Shown here one piece after another: positions 15,697-23,653 of a DNA stretch of 64,000 nucleotides. Every line of letters begins with the position of its first letter. Within the stretch, counting starts at the first letter, position 1. Position numbers and translations under genes: made by a program. The notes beneath the pieces were generated by a model, which did no database searches, was not told the DNA's origin, and saw nothing but the letters and a program-made list of their open reading frames with translations. Origin of the DNA: Sporosarcina sp. ACRSM (lineage in GTDB: Bacteria > Bacillota > Bacilli > Bacillales_A > Planococcaceae). Location: contig NZ_JAKRNU010000010.1 of NCBI RefSeq assembly GCF_022346545.1, positions 110,156 through 174,155 on the forward strand, written 5' to 3'.

Positions 15697-17173
15697 TTTA
15701 CTAGTGATGCCAATGGTCATCCCGTTGTTGACGGGGGTTTTCCTTGTTTTCTTGCGGCCTTATGTAAGAATTCAACGTATTGTGAGCCTTCTATCCGTAT
15801 TGGGTACGTTAGGGGTAGCCGTTTACATATTGAATCGTATCCAAACGGAAGGTATTTTAAAGCTTGACTTCGGTGGTTGGTTGCCGCCTTATGGAATTTT
15901 GTTTGTGGCGGATTCATTTTCTGCGTTACTTGTCGTGACGACTATGGTTGTCACAGGTATTTTGCTGCTCTATGCATTTTCCTCAATCGGCAAAGCGCAT
16001 GAAAATATGTTCTTTTATCCTGTCGTCTTTTTTCTAGTGGCAGGCGTGAACGGATCGTTTTTAACAGGGGATCTGTTTAACTTATTCGTTTGTTTTGAAG
16101 TGATGCTTCTTGCCTCTTATGTATTGATTACACTTGGGGGCAGGAAAGTGCAGCTTGTCGAATCCATTAAATACGTATCCATTAACGTATTATCTTCTTG
16201 GTTTTTCCTGTTGGCGATTGCGTATTTATACGGTACGGTCGGAACGCTTAACATGGCGCATTTATCCATGCGGGTTGCTGAAGCGGGCCAAGATCCTTTG
16301 CTGACTGTTATCGGGATCATATTCTTGCTCGTCTTTAGTTTGAAAGCGGGATTGTTACTTTACTTCTGGCTGCCGGGATCTTATAGCGCACCGCCGACAG
16401 CAGTCGCGGCATTGTTCGGCGCTCTGCTGACAAAGGTCGGAATCTATGCGTTGTTCCGGGTATTCACACTCATTTTTTACCACGAACCGGAAATTACACA
16501 CACGATGATCGGTGTGATGGCGGCGTTAACGATGATTGGCGGGGGGATCGGAGCCATCGCTTATAACGATGTCCGCCAAGTTGTTTCCTATAATGTCGTC
16601 ATAGCTGTTGGGTTCATATTGGTTGGTCTTGCTGTTTCAACTGAGGCGGCCATTCAAGGGTCCATCTATTATTTAATACATGACATGATCATTAAAGCGT
16701 TATTATTTCTCCTTGCCGGGACGATGATCTATTTGACGGGCACAGCGAGAATTGAGCGGATGAGTGGATTAATCCGAAACTATCCAATCCTTGGTTGGTT
16801 ATTTTTCATCACGATGTTGTCATTGACTGGAATTCCGCCTTTGAGTGGCTTCATAGGAAAAGTGTATGTTGGACAAGGAGCGGTTGAAGCAGGGGCGTTC
16901 GTGTTGCTGGGGCTTGCATTCCTGTCTAGTATATTTGTCTTATACTCCTTGCTGCGTATTTTTATGAATTGCTTCTGGGGCGAAACAATTATTAACGAAG
17001 ACGATGATGTACCGCTTCCGAAAGGGATGCTAATCCCTTGTGTGTTGTTTGGTCTTTTGACAGTTGCGCTTGGGCTAGGGGCAGAAGGGATTGCAGTCTA
17101 TGTGAGCGATGCCGCTCATACGCTCATGAATCCCGATATCTATATAGAGGCTGTGATGAATGGCAATCGCTGA
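15689..17173 (+). CDS. mrpD: Mrp Na+/H+ antiporter subunit D
   Basis: The 494-residue protein is a NuoN/NuoM-like antiporter subunit with about fourteen helices. Recognisable pieces are LFNLFVCFEVMLLASYVLI, which holds the conserved membrane glutamate, then LKAGLLLYFWLPGSYSAPPTAVAALFGALLTKVGIYALFR with the conserved lysines. It is thought to be one of the ion-translocating subunits. It overlaps mrpC and is followed by a 46-nt gap before mrpE. Confidence 0.95.
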   Translation: MNNLLVMPMVIPLLTGVFLVFLRPYVRIQRIVSLLSVLGTLGVAVYILNRIQTEGILKLDFGGWLPPYGILFVADSFSALLVVTTMVVTGILLLYAFSSIGKAHENMFFYPVVFFLVAGVNGSFLTGDLFNLFVCFEVMLLASYVLITLGGRKVQLVESIKYVSINVLSSWFFLLAIAYLYGTVGTLNMAHLSMRVAEAGQDPLLTVIGIIFLLVFSLKAGLLLYFWLPGSYSAPPTAVAALFGALLTKVGIYALFRVFTLIFYHEPEITHTMIGVMAALTMIGGGIGAIAYNDVRQVVSYNVVIAVGFILVGLAVSTEAAIQGSIYYLIHDMIIKALLFLLAGTMIYLTGTARIERMSGLIRNYPILGWLFFITMLSLTGIPPLSGFIGKVYVGQGAVEAGAFVLLGLAFLSSIFVLYSLLRIFMNCFWGETIINEDDDVPLPKGMLIPCVLFGLLTVALGLGAEGIAVYVSDAAHTLMNPDIYIEAVMNGNR

Positions 17174-17219
17174 TCGGATGCAGTCCTGTACATCGAGCGG
17201 AAAGAAGAGGTGAGTGCGA

Positions 17220-17702
17220 GTGCCAGCCCAATTATTGTTGAATTTATTCATCGCTTTTCTTTGGATGACGTTGATGGATGAGGATGAGTTAAGATTTACG
17301 ACGTTTTTCGCAGGTTTCCTCGTAGGGATCGGAATCATCTTTTTCATGCACCGATTTCTTGGAACACAATTTTACTTACGGAGATTGTATGCGACCATTA
17401 AGTTGCTCTTCATCTTTATCTGGGAGCTGACGCTGTCGAGTGTTATTGTGTTAAAACAGATTTTAAGCCCGAAACTGAAAATAAAACCAGGCATTTTTAA
17501 ATATGAGACGGTTTTAAGAAGTGATGTAGAAGTGACGATGCTCTCCCTTTTGTTAACATTGACGCCTGGGTCGGTCGTGATGGAAGTGTCACCTGAAGGG
17601 AATGTCCTCTACATTCATGCGATGGATGTGGAGCAGTCAAAGGATTCGTTGTTAAGTCAGTTGGGGAATTTTGAAAAAGCGATTATGGAGGTGACCCGAT
17701 GA
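17220..17702 (+). CDS. mrpE: Mrp Na+/H+ antiporter subunit E
   Basis: The 160-residue protein has two N-terminal membrane segments (LLLNLFIAFLWMTLM and TFFAGFLVGIGIIFFM) and a cytoplasmic tail containing TMLSLLLTLTPGSVVMEVS, all typical of MrpE. It is needed for assembly of the complex. GTG 17220 is preferred over GTG 17214 because the GAGG site lies 9 nt rather than 3 nt upstream. It overlaps mrpF by 4 nt. Confidence 0.93.
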   Translation: MPAQLLLNLFIAFLWMTLMDEDELRFTTFFAGFLVGIGIIFFMHRFLGTQFYLRRLYATIKLLFIFIWELTLSSVIVLKQILSPKLKIKPGIFKYETVLRSDVEVTMLSLLLTLTPGSVVMEVSPEGNVLYIHAMDVEQSKDSLLSQLGNFEKAIMEVTR

Positions 17703-17986
17703 TGATTGAGACGATGCTTACGATTTCGGTTATCTTGTTTGCCACGACAATCGCCATTGCAGTCATCCGGATTATCCTCGGACCTTCCATGCCGGATCGG
17801 GTGATTGCGTTGGATATGATCGGTGTGAATTTAATTGCTTCCATTGCGGTCATTTCCATCTTACTGAAAACAAAAGCCTTTTTAGAAGTCATACTGATAT
17901 TAGGGATTTTGTCGTTTATCGGTACGATTGCCTTCTCCAAATTTACGGAGAGGGGGGTTATCGTTGAGCGTAAACGAGATCGGTGA
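17699..17986 (+). CDS. mrpF: Mrp Na+/H+ antiporter subunit F
   Basis: The 95-residue protein has three membrane helices with the MrpF motif RIILGPSMPDRVIALDMIGVN (about 25-45), including the conserved aspartates. It starts with ATG ATG within the mrpE stop region and overlaps mrpG by 23 nt. Confidence 0.94.
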   Translation: MMIETMLTISVILFATTIAIAVIRIILGPSMPDRVIALDMIGVNLIASIAVISILLKTKAFLEVILILGILSFIGTIAFSKFTERGVIVERKRDR

Positions 17987-18353
17987 ATTCATAGGGGCAC
18001 TACTCATTTTGACAGGCGGTATTGCGAGTGTCATTAGCGTCTTTGGACTCATTCGCTTGCCGGACGTCTATACGAGATCCCATGCGGCGACAAAAAGTTC
18101 AACGTTGGCAGTGTTACTCACATTGTCCGGAACATTTCTTTATTTTTGGTTCCACGAGCAGTTTATTAGCGTCCGTGTTCTTTTGGGGATTGTCTTCGTC
18201 TTTTTGACGGCACCAGTTGCCGGGCATCTGATCATCCGAGCGGCCTATCGATCGAAAGTGAAGTTGGCGGATATTTCGGTTGCGGATGAATTATATGATG
18301 TATTGCATAAGGAAAAGGATGAAAAAGAGAAAAAGGAAGGAGCCGGCAAGTAA
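17964..18353 (+). CDS. mrpG: Mrp Na+/H+ antiporter subunit G
   Basis: The 129-residue protein has three membrane helices and the MrpG pattern SVFGLIRLPDVYTRSHAATKSSTLAV. TTG 17964 is chosen since GAGAGGGGGG lies just upstream. The charged tail rich in Lys and Glu is cytoplasmic. It is the last gene of the mrpABCDEFG operon; its stop codon lies inside the terminator hairpin. Confidence 0.93.
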   Translation: MSVNEIGEFIGALLILTGGIASVISVFGLIRLPDVYTRSHAATKSSTLAVLLTLSGTFLYFWFHEQFISVRVLLGIVFVFLTAPVAGHLIIRAAYRSKVKLADISVADELYDVLHKEKDEKEKKEGAGK

Positions 18354-18371
18354 CAGCCGGCTCCTTTTTTT
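18336..18371 (+). terminator. mrp operon terminator
   Basis: AAGGAGCCGGC and GCCGGCTCCTT arms with an 8-nt loop containing the mrpG stop codon, followed by seven T residues. Confidence 0.92.
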
Positions 18372-18401
18372 AAATGATTAAAATGGGGGATTACTCATCG
18401 T

Positions 18402-18648
18402 GCTCAAAGCGAGTCGCCCGCGCTCAAAGCGGAGAAGCTGGCGCTCAAAGCGAAGCCGCTCGCGCTCAAAGCGAAGCCGCTCGCGCTCAAAGCGGAGCCG
18501 CCCGCGCTCAAGGTGAAGCCGCCCGCGCTCAAAGTGGAGTCGCTCGCGCCCAAAGCGGAGTAGCCCGCGCTCAAAGCGGAGCCGCTCGTGCTCAAAGTGG
18601 AGTCGCTCGCGCTCAAAGCGGAGTCACCCACGCTCAAAGCAAGTCGCC
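18402..18648. repeat. Twelve-copy 21-bp tandem repeat of small hairpins
   Basis: Units of the form GCTCAAAGCGGAGCCGCTCGC repeat head to tail from 18402. Ten are 21 nt long; the first is 20 nt and the last is truncated. Each contains CGCTCAAAGCG, which folds as a 4-bp stem with a 3-nt loop. The array sits between the mrp terminator and the stop codon of the DUF4179 gene. Because 21 is a multiple of three, open frames run through it on both strands (AQSGAAR-like heptads), but neither looks like a real gene. Confidence 0.9.
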
Positions 18649-18650
18649 AT

Positions 18651-19751
18651 TTATTTTTCCAATTCAATCACAATATCCTCCATGACAAATTCTTCTTTTC
18701 CGACGCCGGTCTTTGGCGGAATAGGGAGTACTCTTTCCTTCCCATCTTCTGTGATTTCAACGCTGCTGAAATTGGACGCATCATGGATTCGGAAGGTGAT
18801 ATGGGGCGTGATGATCAGTTTTGTTGCGTTCGGATCCAGTTTTTCGAATGTATCGCTCCAACTTATTGTATAAGCGTCCGGTCCGGATCCTCCGTTGCCT
18901 TCTCCGGAGTAGGTATTCCCTAGATCATCCGTTACATGGAGCTTAATGGAAGCTTCATGCCATTTGTCTTGGACTTGTTGTGTCGCTGCTTGGTTGTAGT
19001 GAATAATAAAGGACATCGGTGTAACCGCGATTTTCTCGATATTGACGGTGACGCCATTTTGCTCGATCGTTTGGTTCGTTAATTGGACTTGACTATCTGT
19101 TGCTTGGAGAGAAAAGGCAAATTTCCATTTTCCCTTTACCTCGTTCCCAGTGTCCATAAGATATAAATTGTTTATGTTCCACTTTATATGAACAGTCTCC
19201 GAAGTTAAGCCAATAGGTGTAATTCGATCTAAGCCGACATAGTGATTGTCGTCTATTTTTGTGATTTTGGAGGTTCCAGCTCTCCCGTTGGAACCTTTAA
19301 TATCAGCCATGTCGATCGTCAGTTCCTCCCCTAAATCATGGTCACTGTCGATGGAATAGGTGATCGCAACTGTCTCGCCATCGAAAACCGCATCATTCAC
19401 CGTTATTTTAATGCCGTTGCTTTCTTGTGTCAGATTCATTTCAGTGGAAAATTCCTTGTAGTTATCATACATACCTGTTTTGTCGTTATCTAGGAATCTG
19501 AAAATGTCCCCGATAATCGGGATATTGCCTGCATAAGCGGGGAATGTTAATCCGACGGTTGTAATGGTCAGGCCGATTACAGCGGCAGCAGCTACAACAT
19601 TCGTTTTCCAGCCCTTTCGTTTTTTCTTCTTCGAGATCGATTGTTTAAGGGCGTTTTTCACTTTTGCTTTTTCCAATTCAGTAACAGGCATTTCTTCAAT
19701 ATCTTGGTCGTCTATTTTAGCATCATTCAATAATTCGTAAATGTCCTTCAT
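18651..19751 (-). CDS. DUF4179 domain protein, putative anti-sigma factor
   Basis: The 366-residue protein has a short cytoplasmic N-terminus (about 1-48, ending KKKKRKGWK), one membrane segment (about 50-72) and a large extracytoplasmic region. The segment PAYAGNIPIIGDIFRFL followed by NYKEFSTEMNLTQESNGIKITVNDAVFDG is typical of DUF4179 proteins. A DUF5643-like immunoglobulin-type domain follows. Such proteins are encoded beside ECF-type sigma factors and probably act as their membrane-bound inhibitors. It overlaps the sigma gene by 4 nt, implying co-translation. The signal it senses is unknown. Its 3' end abuts the 21-bp repeat array, and no ordinary terminator is seen. Confidence 0.82.
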   Translation of the reverse strand: MKDIYELLNDAKIDDQDIEEMPVTELEKAKVKNALKQSISKKKKRKGWKTNVVAAAAVIGLTITTVGLTFPAYAGNIPIIGDIFRFLDNDKTGMYDNYKEFSTEMNLTQESNGIKITVNDAVFDGETVAITYSIDSDHDLGEELTIDMADIKGSNGRAGTSKITKIDDNHYVGLDRITPIGLTSETVHIKWNINNLYLMDTGNEVKGKWKFAFSLQATDSQVQLTNQTIEQNGVTVNIEKIAVTPMSFIIHYNQAATQQVQDKWHEASIKLHVTDDLGNTYSGEGNGGSGPDAYTISWSDTFEKLDPNATKLIITPHITFRIHDASNFSSVEITEDGKERVLPIPPKTGVGKEEFVMEDIVIELEK

Positions 19752-20314
19752 ATTCTGTTCTCTCCTAACTCAAGGCTTGTCACCTTTTGATTTAGCTTCT
19801 TTTTCCCACGATAGACGCGATTGTCGATGGAAGCATTCGTCAAACCAAGCTTCTTTGCAATTTCCTCTGTTTTAAAACCGAGAAAATATTTCATGATAAA
19901 TATGTCACGTTCCACTGGATCCAGTTGGTTGATGAGCTTCACCAATTCACTTTGATCCTCCAATAAAATGACTTCGTCTTCAGCAGACAAATCCGCATTC
20001 ATATCCATATAATCTGACGAAAACTCAACCTCTTTCTTTGCTTTCCTGTAATAATCGATCGCTTTAAACTTGGCGATGGTACAAATCCATTTTCGGAAAT
20101 CGGTCGCATCTCCCTTGAACTTCTTCGAGTTGTCCCAGATGGATAGAAAAATATCGTTGATGCATTCATCGATGACGCCTGGATCGTGAAGCGGAATAAG
20201 CACTTTATGTGTGATTCCTTTAATGATGGGCAAATACGCATCGACGACAAATTCCAAGGCATCTTCTTTTTGTTTCTGTAATCGTTTCACAAAATTCCTC
20301 TCGTTCGACTTCAT
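19748..20314 (-). CDS. ECF-type sigma-70 family RNA polymerase sigma factor
   Basis: The 188-residue protein has sigma region 2 (DECINDIFLSIWDNSKKF, then DFRKWICTIAKFKAIDYYRK) and region 4 (LDPVERDIFIMKYFLGFKTEEIAKKLGLTNASIDNRVYRGKKKL). It is a small alternative sigma factor, presumably released from the adjacent DUF4179 protein by an envelope signal. AAGGGGAA upstream of ATG 20314 is the ribosome binding site. A 16-bp perfect palindrome lies 23 nt upstream. The regulon cannot be read from this window. Confidence 0.9.
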   Translation of the reverse strand: MKSNERNFVKRLQKQKEDALEFVVDAYLPIIKGITHKVLIPLHDPGVIDECINDIFLSIWDNSKKFKGDATDFRKWICTIAKFKAIDYYRKAKKEVEFSSDYMDMNADLSAEDEVILLEDQSELVKLINQLDPVERDIFIMKYFLGFKTEEIAKKLGLTNASIDNRVYRGKKKLNQKVTSLELGENRI

Positions 20315-20336
20315 CTAATGATTCCCCTTCATTTGT

Positions 20337-20352
20337 TGTAAAAGCTTTTACA
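20337..20352. promoter_or_regulatory. Perfect 16-bp palindrome upstream of the ECF sigma gene
   Basis: TGTAAAAGCTTTTACA is fully symmetric and lies between a TATAAG (minus strand) and the start codon of the sigma gene. It could be an operator for an unidentified dimeric repressor, or simply an RNA hairpin. Confidence 0.4.
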
Positions 20353-20412
20353 TCTTATACAACGTACCGAAAAAAATTATCTCTCATATTTACTTAGAAA
20401 TTATATAAGATC

Positions 20413-20452
20413 AAAAAAGCCCTTTCCTCTTAAAAAGAGAAAAGAGCTTGTC
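20413..20452 (-). terminator. Terminator of the universal stress protein gene
   Basis: On the minus strand AAGCTCTTTTCTCTT pairs with AAGAGGAAAGGGCTT (with G-U pairs) and is followed by TTTTT. It ends the leftward usp transcript upstream of the ECF sigma gene. Confidence 0.75.
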
Positions 20453-20460
20453 TGCTACTG

Positions 20461-20880
20461 TTATTTAACGATTAATACGGGAGCTGTTACACGCTTGGCC
20501 ACTTTATGACTAACGCTGCCGAGTACCATCTCCTGAAAGGAATTCAGTCCGCGACTGCCGATGACAACAAGGTCGAAGCCGCCCCGATTGGCAAAGCTGA
20601 CAATGGTCGGTCCAGGTTCGCCGTGCTTGATGACGAGCTGGTATTCGATTTTCCGTTGTTCAAATGCACCTTCAATTGGCGCGAGCTTCTTTTTACGATC
20701 GGTATGGAGATCGTCGCTGCTCGTATAATGCAGAGCATCCGTACGGGCACGCTCAAAGTCGAGTACATAGAGAATTTCAACAGAGGTATCGGGACTTAAA
20801 GCAGCCAGCATGGCAGCGTGTTCAGCGGCCCGTCGTGAGTTTTCTGAACCGTCGACTGCAACAAGAATTCTATTATACAT
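20461..20880 (-). CDS. Universal stress protein (UspA family)
   Basis: The 139-residue protein is a canonical UspA domain. It starts with ILVAVDGSENSRRAAEHAA and ends with the ATP-binding pattern VIGSRGLNSFQEMVLGSVSHKVAKRVTAPVLIVK (G-2x-G-9x-G-S type). Such proteins bind ATP and accumulate under stress. A GTTTTC-14-GGGAAT sequence upstream on the minus strand fits the sigma-B promoter consensus, which would link the gene to the sigB cluster at 55-60 kb. It is a single-gene unit. Confidence 0.92.
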   Translation of the reverse strand: MYNRILVAVDGSENSRRAAEHAAMLAALSPDTSVEILYVLDFERARTDALHYTSSDDLHTDRKKKLAPIEGAFEQRKIEYQLVIKHGEPGPTIVSFANRGGFDLVVIGSRGLNSFQEMVLGSVSHKVAKRVTAPVLIVK

Positions 20881-20972
20881 CGAATCACCCCGTTATTTAA
20901 TATAAGGAATAAAAAGACGTTCAAGCAAGCATTATAATGGCCGCCAGAACCGTATCGGTATTAGTACAACCC

Positions 20973-20998
20973 ATTCCCTAAGAACGACGTTTGAAAAC
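20973..20998 (-). promoter_or_regulatory. Candidate sigma-B promoter of the usp gene
   Basis: Minus-strand GTTTTC (20993-20998) and GGGAAT (20973-20978) are 14 nt apart, matching GTTT-N12-15-GGGWAW. It lies about 90 nt upstream of the start codon. An additional TATAAT between it and the gene lacks a good -35. Confidence 0.6.
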
Positions 20999-21071
20999 AT
21001 GAGAACGACCCCTGGTCCCCGTGCTTTTTTGTTTTTATCGAAATCAAGAATGGGCGAAAAGAGTATGACAA

Positions 21072-21087
21072 TCAAATACCTGTTTGA
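21072..21087. promoter_or_regulatory. Upstream CadC-type operator
   Basis: TCAAA-N6-TTTGA dyad located just upstream of the cadC -35 box. It has the same arms and spacing as the downstream site at 21131. Confidence 0.65.
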
Positions 21088-21093
21088 ATAACC

Positions 21094-21122
21094 TTGCATG
21101 TTATCAGAAATTTACATATAAT
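21094..21122 (+). promoter_or_regulatory. cadCA promoter
   Basis: TTGCAT (21094-21099) and TATAAT (21117-21122) are separated by 17 nt, with CadC-type dyads on both sides. Confidence 0.8.
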
Positions 21123-21130
21123 AAAGTCAA

Positions 21131-21146
21131 TCAAACGATTATTTGA
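21131..21146. promoter_or_regulatory. CadC operator at the cadCA transcription start
   Basis: TCAAACGATTATTTGA has the TCAAA-N6-TTTGA form I recall from the staphylococcal pI258 cad operator (TCAAATAAATATTTGA). It lies 8 nt downstream of the -10 box, where a bound repressor would block initiation. Confidence 0.8.
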
Positions 21147-21159
21147 ATGAGGTGACATC

Positions 21160-21528
21160 ATGACGACAAAAGAAGTATGTGAAGTGACAACGGTCCATGA
21201 AGAAGTCGTGACACGCGTGCAGAATTCACTACCTGAATTGGGAGCGGCGGTTCAGATTTTTAAAGCATTGGCAGATGAAACAAGATTGAAAATCGCCTAT
21301 TCCTTGACGTTGGAAAAAGAGCTGTGTGTCTGTGATGTTGCGGCGGTCATCGGTTCTTCCGTGGCAACCGCATCGCATCATTTGCGTTATTTACGTGAGC
21401 AGGCGCTTGCAAAATCACAAAGAAAAGGAAAAATGGTGTACTATTCGCTCGCGGATAATCACGTTCATCAACTCGTGAAAATTGCGCATGAGCATGCGGC
21501 AGAGGGTGAAAAAGATGGCGGTAGTTGA
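21160..21528 (+). CDS. cadC: ArsR/SmtB-family metal-sensing repressor CadC
   Basis: The 122-residue winged-helix protein contains ELCVCDVAAVIGSSVATASHHLRYLREQALA. The cysteines C56 and C58, together with C7 near the N-terminus, match the Cd/Pb/Zn-binding thiolates of CadC. Metal binding releases it from the operator. Two operator-like dyads flank its promoter. It overlaps cadA by 14 nt, so the pair forms one autoregulated operon. Confidence 0.93.
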   Translation: MTTKEVCEVTTVHEEVVTRVQNSLPELGAAVQIFKALADETRLKIAYSLTLEKELCVCDVAAVIGSSVATASHHLRYLREQALAKSQRKGKMVYYSLADNHVHQLVKIAHEHAAEGEKDGGS

Positions 21529-23623
21529 CAAAAAAGAATATCGACTCGAAAACTTATCCTGTGCGAGCTGTGCGATGAAATTCGAAAATAATATCAAAAA
21601 TTTACCGACCGTTGAAGATGCCCAAGTGAACTTCGGCGCCTCTAAATTATCGTTCAGCGGTAATGCCACAATTAAAGATTTAGAGGCAGCGGGTGCTTTT
21701 GATGGTATCAAGGTCGTTCCGATCCAACAAAGACAAACGGAGCCGAAACAGCCGTTTTTTGCGCGTAAGGAAAACGTGGTGACAATCCTGTCATTCCTAT
21801 TCCTACTTGCGGGTACAATTCTTTCGTTCCGCTATGCGGAGACGCACCCTGCCGCCATCGGCTTATTTGCGATCTCCATCGTGGTTGGCGGAGCGAATAT
21901 GTTTAAAACTGGGCTTCGCAATTTAATCCGTTTCGATTTTGATATGAAAACGCTCATGACGATTGCCATTATCGGGGCGGCTATTATCGGAGAATGGCGT
22001 GAAGGTGCGGTCGTTGTGTTTTTATTCGCCATCAGTGAAGCGCTAGAGGCTTATTCGATGAACAAAGCGCGCCAGTCGATTCGCCAGTTAATGGATATTG
22101 CACCGTCTTCCGCCTTTGTAAGACGTGGCAATGAAGTGGTGGAATTGGAAACGGAAGACATTGTAGTCGGCGATATCTTAATCGTCAAACCCGGTCAAAA
22201 GATTGCGATGGATGGTACTGTTTTGAAAGGCACTTCCACCGTCAACCAAGCGGCGATCACGGGTGAAGCGGTGCCTGTCCTGAAGAAGACAGGCGACGAT
22301 GTATTCGCAGGTACCCTTAACGAAGAAGGCGCGCTTGAAGTGACTGTAACGAAATTGGTCGGAGATACGACAATTGCGAAAATCATCCATCTTGTTGAAG
22401 AAGCACAAGCGGAGAAAGCACCTTCCCAAAAATTTGTCGATCGTTTTGCAAAATACTATACTCCAGCCATTATCGTCGTTGCATTCCTTGTCGCTATCGT
22501 ACCGCCACTGCTTGGTGGAGAGTGGCATGCATGGATTTACCAAGGGCTGGCCGTACTCGTTGTAGGATGCCCTTGTGCGCTCGTTGTATCCACTCCTGTT
22601 GCGATCGTCACGGCAATCGGAAATGCTGCGCGTCAAGGGGTCTTAATTAAAGGCGGCGTTCACCTGGAAGAAACGGGGCATTTGACGGCGATCGCTTTTG
22701 ATAAAACAGGCACATTGACAAAAGGGTATCCGGAAGTAACGGAATTTATTGTCCGCCAAGGGATGGATCGACAATCGCTTCTGTGCTCCATCGCAGCTGT
22801 AGAATCTTTGTCCCAGCATCCGCTCGCGAAAGCGATTGTCAATTACGCTGATCAGCAAGGGGCGGAAAGGCTGGAAGCAACCGGATTCCAATCGGTCACC
22901 GGAAAAGGGGCTTACGCAAAGATTGCCCATCAAACGGTCTATATCGGCAGTTTGAGTTGGATACAAGAACTTGCCTCGGTACCGGAGGAGGTACTGCAAC
23001 AAGCAGCTGCCTTGCAACAGGAAGGGAAGTCTGTCATGGCGGTTGTCTTAGATGGTGAATATAGTGCCTTGCTAGCTGTTGCGGATCCGATCCGTGCGGA
23101 AAGTGGCGAAGTGTTGAAAGAATTGAAGGAAATCGGCATCCGGCATACAGTCATGTTAACAGGAGATCATCCGACGACAGCAAAAGCCATTGCAGAAAAA
23201 TTGGGTGTAACGGATGTGCGTGCCGGACTCATGCCGGAAGATAAGCTAGTGTACATCAAACAATTAAACGAACAATATGGACGTGTCGCAATGGTCGGAG
23301 ATGGCATCAATGACGCGCCCGCTTTAGCGGCGGCATCTGTTGGGATTGCGATGGGTGGTGCCGGAACGGACGCGGCATTGGAAACGGCGGATATTGCGTT
23401 AATGGCCGATGACTTAGGAAAACTACCTTATTCCATTAAATTAAGTAGAAAAACGTTGCGAATTATTAAAGAAAACATTATGTTTGCATTAGGCTTAAAA
23501 ATAGTTGCACTACTTCTTATCATTCCGGGATGGCTGACGTTGTGGATTGCCATTTTCGCGGATATGGGGGCGACGCTTCTCGTCGTACTGAACTCGCTTC
23601 GCTTATTGCGAGTTCATAAGTAA
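21515..23623 (+). CDS. cadA: Cd2+/Zn2+/Pb2+-exporting P-type ATPase
   Basis: The 702-residue P1B-ATPase exports divalent soft metals. It has one N-terminal heavy-metal domain with CASC (C16, C19), the transmembrane metal site CPC in VVGCPCALVVS, the phosphorylation motif DKTGTLTKG, the SQHPLAKAI nucleotide-binding motif and [11 protein letters not shown]. The CPC in this context with the CadC partner indicates the Zn/Cd/Pb subgroup. ATG 21515 within the end of cadC is used, behind GAGGG. No other resistance gene follows in the operon. Confidence 0.95.
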   Translation: MAVVDKKEYRLENLSCASCAMKFENNIKNLPTVEDAQVNFGASKLSFSGNATIKDLEAAGAFDGIKVVPIQQRQTEPKQPFFARKENVVTILSFLFLLAGTILSFRYAETHPAAIGLFAISIVVGGANMFKTGLRNLIRFDFDMKTLMTIAIIGAAIIGEWREGAVVVFLFAISEALEAYSMNKARQSIRQLMDIAPSSAFVRRGNEVVELETEDIVVGDILIVKPGQKIAMDGTVLKGTSTVNQAAITGEAVPVLKKTGDDVFAGTLNEEGALEVTVTKLVGDTTIAKIIHLVEEAQAEKAPSQKFVDRFAKYYTPAIIVVAFLVAIVPPLLGGEWHAWIYQGLAVLVVGCPCALVVSTPVAIVTAIGNAARQGVLIKGGVHLEETGHLTAIAFDKTGTLTKGYPEVTEFIVRQGMDRQSLLCSIAAVESLSQHPLAKAIVNYADQQGAERLEATGFQSVTGKGAYAKIAHQTVYIGSLSWIQELASVPEEVLQQAAALQQEGKSVMAVVLDGEYSALLAVADPIRAESGEVLKELKEIGIRHTVMLTGDHPTTAKAIAEKLGVTDVRAGLMPEDKLVYIKQLNEQYGRVAMVGDGINDAPALAAASVGIAMGGAGTDAALETADIALMADDLGKLPYSIKLSRKTLRIIKENIMFALGLKIVALLLIIPGWLTLWIAIFADMGATLLVVLNSLRLLRVHK

Positions 23624-23653
23624 CGAAGTAGGCTTGCATGGAGGCGGATTCTA

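Noticed and set aside
18402..18648. CRISPR array
   Set aside because: The units are contiguous with no unique spacers, the repeat is degenerate, and there are no cas genes nearby.
18374..18685. Open frames on both strands through the 21-bp repeats (AQSGAAR-like and ALSASGF-like proteins)
   Set aside because: They arise because the repeat period is a multiple of three. Neither strand has a supported start with ribosome binding site, and the sequence begins inside the mrp terminator region.
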